This document shows, one piece after another, positions 25,806 through 37,100 of a stretch of DNA of 64,000 nucleotides. The position numbers were made by a program, and so were the translations under genes. Within the stretch, counting starts at the first letter, position 1; every line of letters starts with the position of its first letter. The notes beneath the pieces are model-generated. The model ran no database searches. It had not been told where the DNA came from and saw only the letters and a list, made by a program, of their open reading frames with translations. The stretch is from Microbacterium oxydans (GTDB taxonomy: Bacteria; Actinomycetota; Actinomycetes; Actinomycetales; Microbacteriaceae). The stretch spans positions 434,001-498,000 of the forward strand of contig NZ_JYIV01000030.1 in assembly GCF_000956405.1 (NCBI RefSeq), written 5' to 3'.

Positions 25806-25846
25806 ACCTTTCAGCCTAATCCCCGGCCCCCTCCGGCCGCCGGACG

Positions 25847-28480
25847 TCAGTGCGCGGCTTCGTTCCAGTCGCGTCCGCGGCCGACCTGCACGTCGAGCGG
25901 CACGGACAGCTCGGCAGCATCGCCCATCCGCGCGCGGACGATCCGCTCCGTGGCGTCCCACTCGCCTGGCGCGACCTCGACCACGAGTTCGTCGTGGATC
26001 TGCAGTAGCACCCGCGAGGAGAGGTTCTCGGAGCGGAGGTCGTCGTGGATGTGCAGCAGCGCGATCTTCATGATGTCGGCCGCGCTGCCCTGGATCGGCG
26101 CGTTGAGGGCGGCGCGCTCCGCGTTCTCACGCAGCACGCGGTTCGGGCTCGCAAGGTCGGGGAACGGGCGACGACGGCCGAAGATCGTCTCCGTGTAGCC
26201 GTCCTCCTTCGCCTTCATCACCGACGCCCGCAGATAGTCACGCACCGCGCCGAATCGCGCGAAGTACTCCACCATGAGCTGCTTGGCCTCAGACTGTTCG
26301 ATGCGCAGCTGCTTGGACAGGCCGAACGCGGAGAGCCCGTAGACGAGGCCGTAGGACATGGCCTTGACCTTGGTGCGCATCGCCGCCGTGACGTCGCTCG
26401 GCTCGACACCGAACACGCGCGCTCCGACGAATCGGTGCAGGTCTTCCCCGCTGTTGAACGCCTCGATCAGCCCCTCGTCGCCCGACAGGTGCGCCATGAT
26501 GCGCATCTCGATCTGCGAGTAGTCAGCGGTGAGCAGCGCCTCATATCCCTCGCCGACCTGGAACGCGCTGCGGATGCGGCGCGACTCCTCGGTGCGCACC
26601 GGGATGTTCTGCAGGTTCGGGTCGGTGCTCGAGAGCCGCCCTGTCTGGCTCCCGGTCTGCACGTAGGTGGTGTGCACGCGGTGGTCGTCGCCGATCGCCG
26701 AGTCGAGCGACTCGATGATCTGGCGCAGCTTCGTGGCCTCGCGGTGCTGCAGCAGCAGACTCAGGAAAGGATGAGGGTTGCTCTCCTGCAGGTCGGCGAG
26801 CACCGCAGCGTCCGTCGAGTATCCGGTCTTGGTCTTGCGCGTCTTCGGCAGCTGCAGGTCTTCGAACAGAACCTCCTGCAGCTGCTTGGGCGAGCCGAGG
26901 TTGAATTCGCGTCCCACGACGGAGAACGCCTCCTGCGCGAGACCTTCCGCACGGGCTGCGAGCTCACCGGAGAAGGTGGACAGCACGTCGTGCGACACTG
27001 CGACGCCCGAAACCTCCATGTCGGCGAGGGTGAGCAGGGTGGGCAGCTCGATGTCGTCGAGGACCTTCGCGACCGACTCCGGGATGTCTTCGCGGAGAGC
27101 ATCCGCCACACGAAGAGCGAACCACGCCTCCTGCGACGGCGTCGCGCCCTCCGTCTCGGGGACGAGCTGGGAAGGATCAGCCTCCGGCAGCTTCTCCCCC
27201 AGGTAGCGCTCGACGAGGTCGGAGAGGGTCTTGTCGGGGAAGCTCGGCCGCAGCAGCCAGCCCGCGAGGCTCGTGTCGTACGCGAGCCCGCGGAGACGGA
27301 TGCCCTGGCGGATCAGCGCTTTCACCTGCGGCTTCGCGTCGTGGAGCACCTTCGGCGCGTCTGACTCCAGCCATCCGCGGAGCGCATCCGCGGCCTCATC
27401 CGCCCAATCGGCTTCGCGGAGCTCAGTGAGCGTGGCGGCACCGACACGTGCCGGCACACCGCCCTGGGTCGTGACGCGGAGCGCGACCCCGCCTTCCTGC
27501 GCCGCAGCCCAACTCGCCAGATCGGCCGGAGTCACCTCCACGGGCACGGGCAGGACCACGACCGAAGCAGGGTCGTCGGCGACGTCGCCTGCTCCGACGG
27601 CCTCGAACACGCGCGGCAGCAGGGTGCGGAACTCGAGGCGGGCGAAGATGTCGCGCACGGCCTGCGCGTCGATCGGCGCGACGGCGAGGTCTGCGGGCCC
27701 GACCGGAAGCTCGACGTCGGTGAGGAGACGGTTGAGCTTGCGGTTGCGACGGACGTCGTCGATGTGATCGCGGAGGTTGCCTCCGACCACACCCTTGATC
27801 TCGTCGGCCCGGGCGATCAGCTCATCGAGCGAGCCGAACTGCGTGAGCCACTTGACCGCGGTCTTCTCGCCGACCTTCGGCACACCCGGCAGATTGTCGC
27901 TGGTCTCGCCCACGAGCGCGGCGATGTCCGGGTACTGCTCCGGCCGCACACCGTAGCGCTCCTGAACGGTCGCCGGGTCGTATCGCTTGAGCTGAGAGAC
28001 CCCCTGAACCGACGGGTACAGCAGCGTGACGTCGTCGTTGACGAGCTGGATGGTGTCGCGGTCTCCCGAGACGACGAGCACCTCGTAGCCCTGCTCGGCA
28101 CCCTGGGACGCGAGGGTCGCGAGGATGTCGTCGGCCTCGATCCCCTCTTTCGTCAGGACCGGGATGGACATGGCGGCGAGGCAGTCCTGCAGCAGCGGGA
28201 TCTGCCCCTTGAACTCCTGAGGCGACTCAGAACGCGTCGCCTTGTACTCGGGGTACTCATCGGTGCGGAACGAATGCCGCGAGGTGTCGAAGGCGATCGC
28301 GAGATGCGTCGGCTGCTCCGCCTTGATGAGGTTGACCAGCATCGACAGGAACCCGTAGATGCCGTTCGTGTGCTGCTTGTCCTTGGTCGTGAAGTTGTCG
28401 ACCGGGAGGGCGAAGAAGGCACGGTAGGCGAGCGAGTGGCCGTCGACGACCATGAGGGTAGGCTTTGCGGAGTCCGTCAC
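25847..28480 (-). CDS. polA: DNA polymerase I
   Basis: 877 aa from a GTG. The N-terminal 5'-3' exonuclease domain (MVVDGHSLAYRAFFALP, then VVSGDRDTIQLVNDDV) spans residues 1 to about 290. A degenerate 3'-5' exonuclease-like domain follows, as in actinobacterial PolA. The C-terminal polymerase has motif A (TADYSQIEMRIMAHLSGDE), motif B (RTKVKAMSYGLVYGL) and motif C (QIHDELVVE). It fills gaps in replication and excision repair and removes Okazaki primers. The promoter region is shared with the divergent thioesterase gene 45 bases away. Confidence 0.97.
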   Translation of the reverse strand: MTDSAKPTLMVVDGHSLAYRAFFALPVDNFTTKDKQHTNGIYGFLSMLVNLIKAEQPTHLAIAFDTSRHSFRTDEYPEYKATRSESPQEFKGQIPLLQDCLAAMSIPVLTKEGIEADDILATLASQGAEQGYEVLVVSGDRDTIQLVNDDVTLLYPSVQGVSQLKRYDPATVQERYGVRPEQYPDIAALVGETSDNLPGVPKVGEKTAVKWLTQFGSLDELIARADEIKGVVGGNLRDHIDDVRRNRKLNRLLTDVELPVGPADLAVAPIDAQAVRDIFARLEFRTLLPRVFEAVGAGDVADDPASVVVLPVPVEVTPADLASWAAAQEGGVALRVTTQGGVPARVGAATLTELREADWADEAADALRGWLESDAPKVLHDAKPQVKALIRQGIRLRGLAYDTSLAGWLLRPSFPDKTLSDLVERYLGEKLPEADPSQLVPETEGATPSQEAWFALRVADALREDIPESVAKVLDDIELPTLLTLADMEVSGVAVSHDVLSTFSGELAARAEGLAQEAFSVVGREFNLGSPKQLQEVLFEDLQLPKTRKTKTGYSTDAAVLADLQESNPHPFLSLLLQHREATKLRQIIESLDSAIGDDHRVHTTYVQTGSQTGRLSSTDPNLQNIPVRTEESRRIRSAFQVGEGYEALLTADYSQIEMRIMAHLSGDEGLIEAFNSGEDLHRFVGARVFGVEPSDVTAAMRTKVKAMSYGLVYGLSAFGLSKQLRIEQSEAKQLMVEYFARFGAVRDYLRASVMKAKEDGYTETIFGRRRPFPDLASPNRVLRENAERAALNAPIQGSAADIMKIALLHIHDDLRSENLSSRVLLQIHDELVVEVAPGEWDATERIVRARMGDAAELSVPLDVQVGRGRDWNEAAH

Positions 28481-28525
28481 CCTGTCAGCCTAACGAGGAC
28501 GACGGACACCCGCTGAGGAGGATGC

Positions 28526-28954
28526 ATGGGCGATGTCGCGATGAGCGAGGGACTCGAGTGGGCCACGGCCCGGGGAATGGGTGCTCTGGCGGAGAAGATG
28601 GGCATGGAGTTCGTCGAGTTCAGCGTCGAGCGCTGTGTCGCGACGATGCCGGTCGAGGGCAACACCCAGCCGGTCGGGCTCATGCACGGCGGGGCCTACG
28701 TCGTCCTCGGAGAATCCCTCGGCTCGATGGCCGCGAATCTGCACGCCGGGGCGGGACGGCTCGCGGTCGGCGTCGATATCAACGCGACGCACACGCGTTC
28801 AGCCACCTCGGGCGTCGTCACCGGCGTCTGCACCCCGGTGCATCTGGGTCGCAGCATCACGGTGCATGAGATCGCGGTGAACGATGATCAGGGGCGTCGG
28901 TGCTCGACCATCCGCATCACCAACATGATCAAGGACCTTCCCGCCGCGCGCTGA
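28526..28954 (+). CDS. Hotdog-fold thioesterase (PaaI/YbgC-like family)
   Basis: 142 aa from an ATG with a GAGGAGG site 4-5 bases upstream. The hotdog fold signature is GLMHGGAYVVLGESLGSMAA followed by VGVDINATHTRSATSGVVTG, the acyl-CoA-binding and catalytic Asp/Asn-Glu region of the PaaI subfamily. These enzymes hydrolyse acyl-CoA thioesters, often phenylacetyl-CoA or 1,4-dihydroxy-2-naphthoyl-CoA in menaquinone synthesis. The latter is often found next to polA in actinobacteria but cannot be proven here. It is divergent from polA; its end overlaps the convergent GNAT by 26 bases. Confidence 0.85.
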   Translation: MGDVAMSEGLEWATARGMGALAEKMGMEFVEFSVERCVATMPVEGNTQPVGLMHGGAYVVLGESLGSMAANLHAGAGRLAVGVDINATHTRSATSGVVTGVCTPVHLGRSITVHEIAVNDDQGRRCSTIRITNMIKDLPAAR

Positions 28955-29504
28955 GCGGTTCCTCCAGCAGGCGCTGGAACAGCAGATGGTCCTGCCACTC
29001 CCCCGCTATGCGCAGGTACTTCGGGGCCATGCCGATGCGCTCGAATCCGTTTCCGAGCAGCACACGCTGCGAGCCGAGGTTGTGCAGCAGCGTGGCCGCC
29101 TGGAGTCGATGCAACCCCAGCTCGGTACGGGAGTGCTCGATGATCCACCCCACCGCACGGCTCGCGAGCCCACGGTGCACGCGCGACGCGTCGACCCAGT
29201 AGCCGAGATCTGCGCTCCAGAACGCACCGCGGACGATGTTGTTGACGTTCATCCGTCCGCGGATCTCGCCGTCCTCGGACTCGATCACGAAACGGACGCT
29301 CCGCCCAGCGGATGCGTCGTCCACGCACTGCCGCGCGTGCTCCTCCTGCGAGGCGACGGTGAAGAAGGTCTCCGAGCGCGTCGGCTCCCACGGCGCGAGA
29401 TGCTCGCGGTTCACCAGATAGGCACGGGAGAGCGCTGCTCCATCGCCCAGGCGCACCGGCCTGAGGATGTGCTCGGAATCGAGCCGGAAGGGTCCGGCGC
29501 TCAC
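28929..29504 (-). CDS. GNAT family N-acetyltransferase (RimJ/RimL-like)
   Basis: 191 aa from a GTG. ILRPVRLGDGAALSRA at the start, DLGYWVDASRVHRGLASRAV as the acetyl-CoA site and NLGSQRVLLGNGFERIGMA near the end mark the RimJ/RimL-like branch. It begins 2 bases after the pdtaR stop, so the two are probably one mRNA. It overlaps the convergent thioesterase gene by 26 bases. The substrate could be a ribosomal protein or another amine. Confidence 0.87.
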   Translation of the reverse strand: MSAGPFRLDSEHILRPVRLGDGAALSRAYLVNREHLAPWEPTRSETFFTVASQEEHARQCVDDASAGRSVRFVIESEDGEIRGRMNVNNIVRGAFWSADLGYWVDASRVHRGLASRAVGWIIEHSRTELGLHRLQAATLLHNLGSQRVLLGNGFERIGMAPKYLRIAGEWQDHLLFQRLLEEPLSARREGP

Positions 29505-29506
29505 CG

Positions 29507-30127
29507 CTACTTCTTGGGAGCGAGCTGCTCGATGATCGCCTTCGCGACGTCCTGCATCGTGAGACGACGGTCCATGGATGCCTTCTGGATCCAGCGGAAC
29601 GCCTCGGGCTCGCTCAGGCCCATCTTCTCGTTGAGCAGACCCTTGGCCCGGTCGACGAGCTTACGGGTCTCGAAGCGCTCGACCATGTCGGCGACCTCGG
29701 CCTCGAGCGTGATGATCTGCTCGTGGCGGGCCAGTGCGATCTCGATGGCCGGGAGGAGGTCGTTCGGCGTGAACGGCTTCACCACATAGGCGAGGGCACC
29801 GGCCTCACTGGCACGCTCGACGAGCTCTTTCTGGCTGAACGCCGTCAGGAGCACGACCGGAGCGATGTTCCCCTTGTGCAGCTTCTCGGCCGCACTGATG
29901 CCGTCGAGCTGAGGCATCTTGACATCCATGATGACGAGGTCGGGACGCAGTTCGGTGGCCAGAGCGACCGCGGTCTCTCCGTCACCGGCCTCGCCGACCA
30001 CATCGAAGCCGTTGTCGCGGAGGATCTCGACGATGTCGAGACGGATCAGCGACTCGTCTTCGGCGACGACGACGCGTCGGGGTGCGGATGACGTGGGCTG
30101 CTCAGCCTGCTCTTCTTGCTCTGTCAC
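29507..30127 (-). CDS. pdtaR: ANTAR-domain response regulator, PdtaR/Rv1626 type
   Basis: 206 aa from a GTG. The receiver domain has acidic pocket residues E23/D24, phosphoacceptor D68 (LVIMDVKMP) and conserved K117 (VVKPFT). An ANTAR RNA-binding domain (about residues 130-200, with RAKGLLNEKMGLSEPEAF and KASMDRRLTMQDVA) follows. ANTAR proteins act as antiterminators by binding paired hairpins in leader RNAs. The partner histidine kinase PdtaS is unlinked in mycobacteria, and no kinase lies next to this gene. The N-terminal acidic tail (TEQEEQAEQ) is short and likely disordered. A GNAT gene follows 2 bases downstream. Confidence 0.92.
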   Translation of the reverse strand: MTEQEEQAEQPTSSAPRRVVVAEDESLIRLDIVEILRDNGFDVVGEAGDGETAVALATELRPDLVIMDVKMPQLDGISAAEKLHKGNIAPVVLLTAFSQKELVERASEAGALAYVVKPFTPNDLLPAIEIALARHEQIITLEAEVADMVERFETRKLVDRAKGLLNEKMGLSEPEAFRWIQKASMDRRLTMQDVAKAIIEQLAPKK

Positions 30128-30228
30128 ACACCCATCCTAGTGGAGCGCCCCTGTCTACAGGCCTCAGGCGCTCGGCGCGGACGATCATGCCCGCTCCGCT
30201 GCGCTAAAGTCGTAGACGCGACACACGA

Positions 30229-30311
30229 GCCGGCGTGGCGGAATGGCAGACGCGGAGCACTCAAAATGCTTTGTCCGAAAGGGCGTGTGGGTTCGAGTCC
30301 CACCGCCGGCA
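30229..30311 (+). tRNA. tRNA-Leu (anticodon CAA)
   Basis: Acceptor stem GCCGGCG pairs with CGCCGGC (30304-30310), with discriminator A at 30311 and no encoded CCA. The D-arm carries GGCGGAATGGCAGACGC; the anticodon loop CTCAAAA places CAA as anticodon; a long variable arm typical of leucine tRNAs follows, and the T-loop has GTTCGAGTC. It decodes UUG. It stands alone, with a weak TAAAGT -10-like hexamer at 30205-30210, between the divergent pdtaR and the alpha/beta hydrolase gene. Confidence 0.95.
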
Positions 30312-30362
30312 CACAACATCGATCAGTCGACCGCAGCGTGATCGACGCGCGCCCATGATCGG

Positions 30363-31007
30363 CTACTCTGCGAGCACCGCCAGCTCGGCGAGAACTCGCG
30401 GATGGGCGAGGATCCGGAAGTGCCCACCCGTCTCGAGGCGCACATTCTTCGCACCGGCCAACTCGCTCCCCTCGGGGATGTGCGGGTCGAACGCGGCGTA
30501 GACCGAAACGATCCGCTGGTTCACCGTCGACTGCCGCCCGAGGCTCACGATCGACGGGTGGCCAGGAGAGAACGCACGAAGCGTTCTGGACGGCATCAGT
30601 CGTGCGTAGCGGGACCCGCCGAACGGTGCGGCGATCGCGAGCATGGACCGCACGCGCGTGCCCGCCGGACCGGTCATCACGCTCTTCCCCGCAAGGCCGC
30701 CCTTGCTGTGCGCGACGAGGATCACGTCTTCGAGCCAGCGCTCCTCGAGAAACGCTGCCACCACCGCGGCCATCTCGGTCACCGGGCGCTCGTTCCGGCG
30801 GAGCGCGTCCACGATGTGCACCGGGTGCCCGCGTTCATGCATCGCCACGACGAGCGGCTGCAGGAACCGCCAGGTCTCGTACACTCCGGGGAGCACGACG
30901 ATCGGAGCATTCGACCCCGAACTGAAGGAAGACGGATCGGTGCGGTCGAATGCTGCACGGACCTGCCAGTACCCCGCATACGCGTAGTCGGCGATCCACC
31001 ACCCCAC
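30363..31007 (-). CDS. Alpha/beta-hydrolase family protein
   Basis: 214 aa taking the GTG at 31007 as start; the ribosome-binding site is poor (GAGGA only 2 bases before) and the frame is open much further upstream, through the pyk terminator, so the true start is uncertain. The core has PIVVLPGVYETWRFLQPL, the nucleophile elbow LVAHSKGGLAG and HFRILAHPRVLAELA at the end with a His. This fits a triacylglycerol-lipase or esterase-type alpha/beta hydrolase; the Ser in AHSKGG is the likely nucleophile. Substrate unknown. Confidence 0.72.
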   Translation of the reverse strand: MGWWIADYAYAGYWQVRAAFDRTDPSSFSSGSNAPIVVLPGVYETWRFLQPLVVAMHERGHPVHIVDALRRNERPVTEMAAVVAAFLEERWLEDVILVAHSKGGLAGKSVMTGPAGTRVRSMLAIAAPFGGSRYARLMPSRTLRAFSPGHPSIVSLGRQSTVNQRIVSVYAAFDPHIPEGSELAGAKNVRLETGGHFRILAHPRVLAELAVLAE

Positions 31008-31084
31008 GTTCCTCAGCGCGCCGATGATGAGCTCCTTCGACGACGACGCAGGTCCATCCCTGAAAGCTACCCGATACGTACGAC

Positions 31085-31116
31085 AGAGGGGGCGGGACCG
31101 AAGTCCCACCCCCTCT
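31085..31116 (-). terminator. Probable pyk terminator hairpin with a UUCG-type loop
   Basis: Minus strand stem AGAGGGGG-t-GGGAC, loop TTCG, GTCCC-g-CCCCCTCT: 13 base pairs and one mismatch, capped by the stable UUCG tetraloop. It sits 13 bases past the pyk stop. No long T-run follows, so termination is inferred from position and stability. Confidence 0.65.
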
Positions 31117-31128
31117 GGATGATGTCCG

Positions 31129-32577
31129 TCAGACGCCGGCCTTGTAGATCGGCGCGGCACCGCGGATCGCATCGCCGACCTTGTGCACGCGAAGGTCGTT
31201 CGTGGATCCGACGATTCCGGGAGGGGAACCGGAGATCACGACGACCTTGTCCCCTTCCTCGGCCAGACCGTTGCCGAGCAGGTACTCGTCGACCTGGTGG
31301 TACATCAGGTCGGTGTGCTGGACCATGTCTACCAGCGCCGAGCGGATGCCCCACGTCAGCGCCATGCGGCGACGGATCCCGGGTTCCGGGGTGAACGCGA
31401 TCATGGGGATGCGGGAGCGCAGACGTGACAGGCGACGCGCGGAGTCGCCGGACTGCGTGAACACGCAGAGGAACTTCGCGTCGACGAACTCGGCGACCTC
31501 GAGAGCGGCGAGGGTGATCGCACCACCCTGCGTGCGCGGCTTGGCCGTGAGCGGCGCGATGCGCTCCAGGCCGTGCTCCTCGGTCGACTCGATGATGCGC
31601 GCCATGGTCTCGACCACGACGACCGGGTAGTCTCCCACGCTGGTCTCACCCGAGAGCATGACCGCGTCGGCGCCGTCGAGCACGGCGTTCGCGACATCGG
31701 AGGTCTCGGCGCGGGTCGGCACCGGGCTGTTGATCATCGACTCGAGCATCTGAGTCGCGACGATGACCGGCTTCGCCATGCGGCGCGCGATCTCGACGGC
31801 GCGCTTCTGCACGATCGGCACGGCCTCGAGCGGCAGCTCCACACCCAGGTCACCGCGGGCGACCATGATGGAGTCGAACGCGTCGATGATCTCCTCGAGC
31901 GCGTCGACCGCCTGCGGCTTCTCGACCTTGGCGATCACGGGGACGCGGACGCCCTCCTCCGCCATGATCTCGTGGACGCGGATGACATCGGCGGCGTTGC
32001 GCACGAAGGACAGCGCGATCAGGTCGGCGCCGATGCGCAGACCCCAACGGAGGTCCTCCTCGTCCTTCTCGCTCAGCGCGGGGACGTTCACGGCGACACC
32101 GGGCAGGTTGATGCCCTTGTTGTTCGAGACTGCTCCCGCGACGACGACCTTGGTCGTGACGGTCACGCCATCGGTCTCGACGACCTCGACGCGGACCTTG
32201 CCGTCGTCGATCAGGAGGAAGTCTCCGGGCTTGACGTCCTGCGGGAGCCCCTTGAACGTCGTTCCCGAGATCTCCTTGTTGCCGATGATGTCCTCGGTGG
32301 TGATCTTGAAGATGTCACCCTTGGCGAGCTCGTAGGGTCCGCCTTCGAACTTGCCGAGGCGGATCTTCGGACCCTGCAGGTCGACGAGGATCGCGACGGG
32401 GCGACCAGCGTCCTCGGCGGCACGACGCACGTTGGCGTAGTTGTTCTCGTGCACGGAGTAGTCGCCGTGGCTGAGGTTCAGTCGAGCGACGTCCACCCCC
32501 GCATCGATCAGTGCGCGCACCGTCTCATACGTAGAGGTGGCGGGGCCCAGGGTGGCGACGATTTTCGCGCGTCTCAA
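31129..32577 (-). CDS. pyk: Pyruvate kinase
   Basis: 482 aa from a TTG start (TTG AGA CGC GCG), chosen because the family N-terminus RRAKIVATLGPATSTYE begins there and GGAGAA lies 5 bases upstream. It has a PK barrel with KVEKPQAVDALEEIIDAFDS and MVARGDLGVELP around the K+/Mg2+ and phosphoryl-transfer residues, and the ATQMLESMI signature. It is followed by the allosteric C-terminal domain (GAITLAALEVAEFV and later VVVISGSPPG). It converts PEP and ADP to pyruvate and ATP. It lies downstream of gltD in the long leftward block but probably has its own terminator at 31085. Confidence 0.96.
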   Translation of the reverse strand: MRRAKIVATLGPATSTYETVRALIDAGVDVARLNLSHGDYSVHENNYANVRRAAEDAGRPVAILVDLQGPKIRLGKFEGGPYELAKGDIFKITTEDIIGNKEISGTTFKGLPQDVKPGDFLLIDDGKVRVEVVETDGVTVTTKVVVAGAVSNNKGINLPGVAVNVPALSEKDEEDLRWGLRIGADLIALSFVRNAADVIRVHEIMAEEGVRVPVIAKVEKPQAVDALEEIIDAFDSIMVARGDLGVELPLEAVPIVQKRAVEIARRMAKPVIVATQMLESMINSPVPTRAETSDVANAVLDGADAVMLSGETSVGDYPVVVVETMARIIESTEEHGLERIAPLTAKPRTQGGAITLAALEVAEFVDAKFLCVFTQSGDSARRLSRLRSRIPMIAFTPEPGIRRRMALTWGIRSALVDMVQHTDLMYHQVDEYLLGNGLAEEGDKVVVISGSPPGIVGSTNDLRVHKVGDAIRGAAPIYKAGV

Positions 32578-32634
32578 AGATTTCTCCAGGGTAGAAGTGG
32601 GGGATGTGAATCAGGCGACGGTGCCGGCCTCAGC

Positions 32635-34093
<1,459 letters not shown>

Positions 34094-34101
<8 letters not shown>

Positions 34102-37100
34102 CGGTCACCTCCAGGATGCGGTTCCACACGATGTCGCCGTCGGGGTCGATCCCCTCGGCCAGCGCTTCCTCGCGCATGCTCCGCACGGCTGCGAAGTCAC
34201 GAGGGAGCACCTTCACGAACTCTGCGGCGGCCTCCTCGAAGTTCTCGAGAAGACCCGCAGCCCGCGGAGAGGCGGTGCGCTCGACGTGCGTGACCAGCAG
34301 GCTCCGCAGCACTTCGAGGTCCGCGCGGTCGAGCGGTTCGAGGAGCAGCTCGCCGCTGCCGAGCGACTGCGCGTTCACCTTGCTGGTGTCGAGGGCGTGC
34401 ACGTAGGCCACTCCCCCGGACATCCCGGCGCCGAAGTTCCGTCCGGTCGAACCGAGGATCACCGCGAGGCCGCCGGTCATGTACTCCAAGGCGTGGTCGC
34501 CCACGCCCTCGACCACAGCGGTCGCACCCGAGTTGCGGACGAGGAAACGCTCGCCGACGACACCCGAGATGAACATCGTGCCCGACGTCGCGCCGTAGCC
34601 GATCACGTTTCCGGCGATCACGTTCTCGTGCGGAGCGATCGTGGCACCGCGCGGAGGACGGATGGTGATGTCACCGCCGGAGAGTCCCTTGCCGACGTAG
34701 TCGTTGGCGTCACCCTCGAGCCGCAGCACGATCCCCGGCGGCAGGAACGCCCCGAGGGACTGGCCGGCGGTTCCGTGCAGAGTCACGTCGATGGTGCCCT
34801 GCGGCAGACCGGCGGCTCCGTGCCGGGAGGTCACCTGGTGGCCCAGCATGGTTCCGACGGCGCGCTCGGTGTTGGCGATGGGCAGCTCGACCACCACGGG
34901 TTCGCCGTTGAGCAGCGCCCCCTTCGCGATGTCGATCAGCTGCACGTCGAAGTGCTTCTCGAGCTCGTGGTCCTGGGCGCGGCCGCTGCGACGCGGTTCG
35001 CCTGCCGGGAAGGCCGGGCCCTCCAACACCGGGCTGAGGTCCAGACCCTCGGCCTTCCAGTGCTCGACTGCCGCGTTGACCTCGATGAGGTCGGCACGTC
35101 CGACGATCTCGTCGATGGAGCGGTAGCCGAGTTCGGCGAGGAGCTCGCGCACCTCTTCGGCGATGAACTCCATGAAGTTCACGACGAACTCGGGTTTGCC
35201 CGTGAAACGCTCGCGCAGGACAGGGTTCTGGGTGGCGACTCCGACGGGGCAGGTGTCGAGATGACAGACCCGCATCATGATGCAGCCGCTGACGACGAGC
35301 GGAGCGGTGGCGAAACCGAACTCCTCCGCGCCCAGCAGCGCACCGATGATGACGTCGCGACCCGTCTTGAGCTGGCCGTCGACCTGCACCACGACGCGAT
35401 CGCGCATGCCGTTGAGCATGAGTGTCTGCTGCGTCTCGGCGAGCCCGAGCTCCCACGGCGTACCGGCGTGCTTCAGCGAGTTCAACGGGCTCGCACCTGT
35501 TCCGCCGTCGTGACCCGAGACAAGGATCACGTCGCTCAGCGCCTTCGCGACACCGGCCGACACCGCGCCGATGCCCGACTGGCTCACCAGCTTGGTGTGG
35601 ATGCGAGCCTCGGGGTTCGCCCTCTTCAGGTCGAAGATCAGCTGCTTCAGGTCTTCGATCGAGTAGATGTCGTGGTGCGGCGGCGGGGAGATCAGTCCCA
35701 CACCGGCCGTGGCGTGACGGGTACGCGCGACCCAGGGGTACACCTTGGTCGGCGGCAGCTGACCTCCCTCGCCGGGCTTGGCACCCTGGGCGAGCTTGAT
35801 CTGGATGTCGTCCGCCTCGGTGAGGTACAAGCTCGTCACCCCGAACCGTCCCGATGCGACCTGCTTGATCGCGCTGCGACGCTCTGGGTCGACCAGACGG
35901 TCGGGGTCCTCGCCACCCTCACCCGTGTTCGACTTCGCCCCGATGCTGTTCATCGCGACAGCGAGCGTCTCGTGCGCCTCCTTGGAGATCGAGCCGTAGC
36001 TCATCGCGCCGGTGGAGAATCGCTTCACGATGGCGGAGACCGGCTCGACCTCGTCCAGCGGCACGGGCTTGCGGGTGCCGGTGCGCAGCGTGAACAGTCC
36101 GCGCAGCGTCTTCAGCTCGGCGGCCTGCTCATCGACGAGCTTCGTGTACTCGCGGAAGATGTCGTAGCGCCGCGTGCGAGTCGAGTGCTGCAGCTTGAAC
36201 ACCGTCTCCGGATTGAACAGGTGCGGGGAGCCGTCGCGGCGCCACTGGTACTCGCCGCCCGTCCAGAGTCGCTCGTGCGCACGGGCCGCCGCGTCCTCGG
36301 GGTACGCGTAGTCGTGCCGCGCCTGGTTCTCGGCGAAGATCTCCTCGATGCCGATACCGCCGAGCTTCGATTCGGTGCGGGTGAAGTACGCGTCGATGAA
36401 CTCCTGGCTGAGGCCGACCGCCTCGAAGACCTGAGCCCCCGCGTACGACGACACCGTGGAGATGCCCATCTTCGACATGATCTTCAGCACGCCCTTGCCG
36501 AGCGCGTAGATCAGGTTCTTGACGGCCTTCTCGGTCGTGATACCGGTGATGTAGCCGGTGCGCACGAGGTGCTCGACCGTCTCCATCGCGAGGTACGGGT
36601 TGACGGCCGAAGCTCCGTAGCCGATCAGCGTCGCGACGTGATGCACCTCGCGGACGTCTCCGGCTTCGACGATGAGACCGACCTTCATACGGTTCTCGCG
36701 CCGGATGAGGTGGTGGTGGATCGCCGAGACCATGAGCAGCGACGGGATCGGTGTCAGATCCTTGTTCGAGTCGCGGTCCGACAGGATGATGAACTCGGCA
36801 CCGTTCTCGATGGCCTCGTCCACCTCGGCGCACATCTCGGTGAGGCGGTCAGCGAGCGTCTGGGGACCGGCATCGAAGTGGTACAGGCCGCGGATCGTCG
36901 CGCTCGACCGACCGGGCATGGCCTTGTCGATGTGGCGGATCTTCGCGAGCTCGTCGTTGTCGATCACCGGGAAGTCGAGAGACACCGTGCGGGTGTGCTC
37001 GGGACCCCAGGCGAGCAGGTTGCTCTCCGGGCCGAGGCCCAGCTTGAGACTCGTGACGACCTCTTCACGGATCGAGTCGAGCGGCGGGTTCGTCACCTGC

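Noticed and set aside
25806..25846. Possible GC-rich hairpin between polA and the DUF885 gene
   Set aside because: Only a 5-bp CGGCC/GGCCG stem and no T-run, common by chance at this base composition.
30128..30362. tRNA-Leu as an integration site for a mobile element
   Set aside because: No repeat of the tRNA 3' end is seen nearby, and no integrase or phage gene follows.
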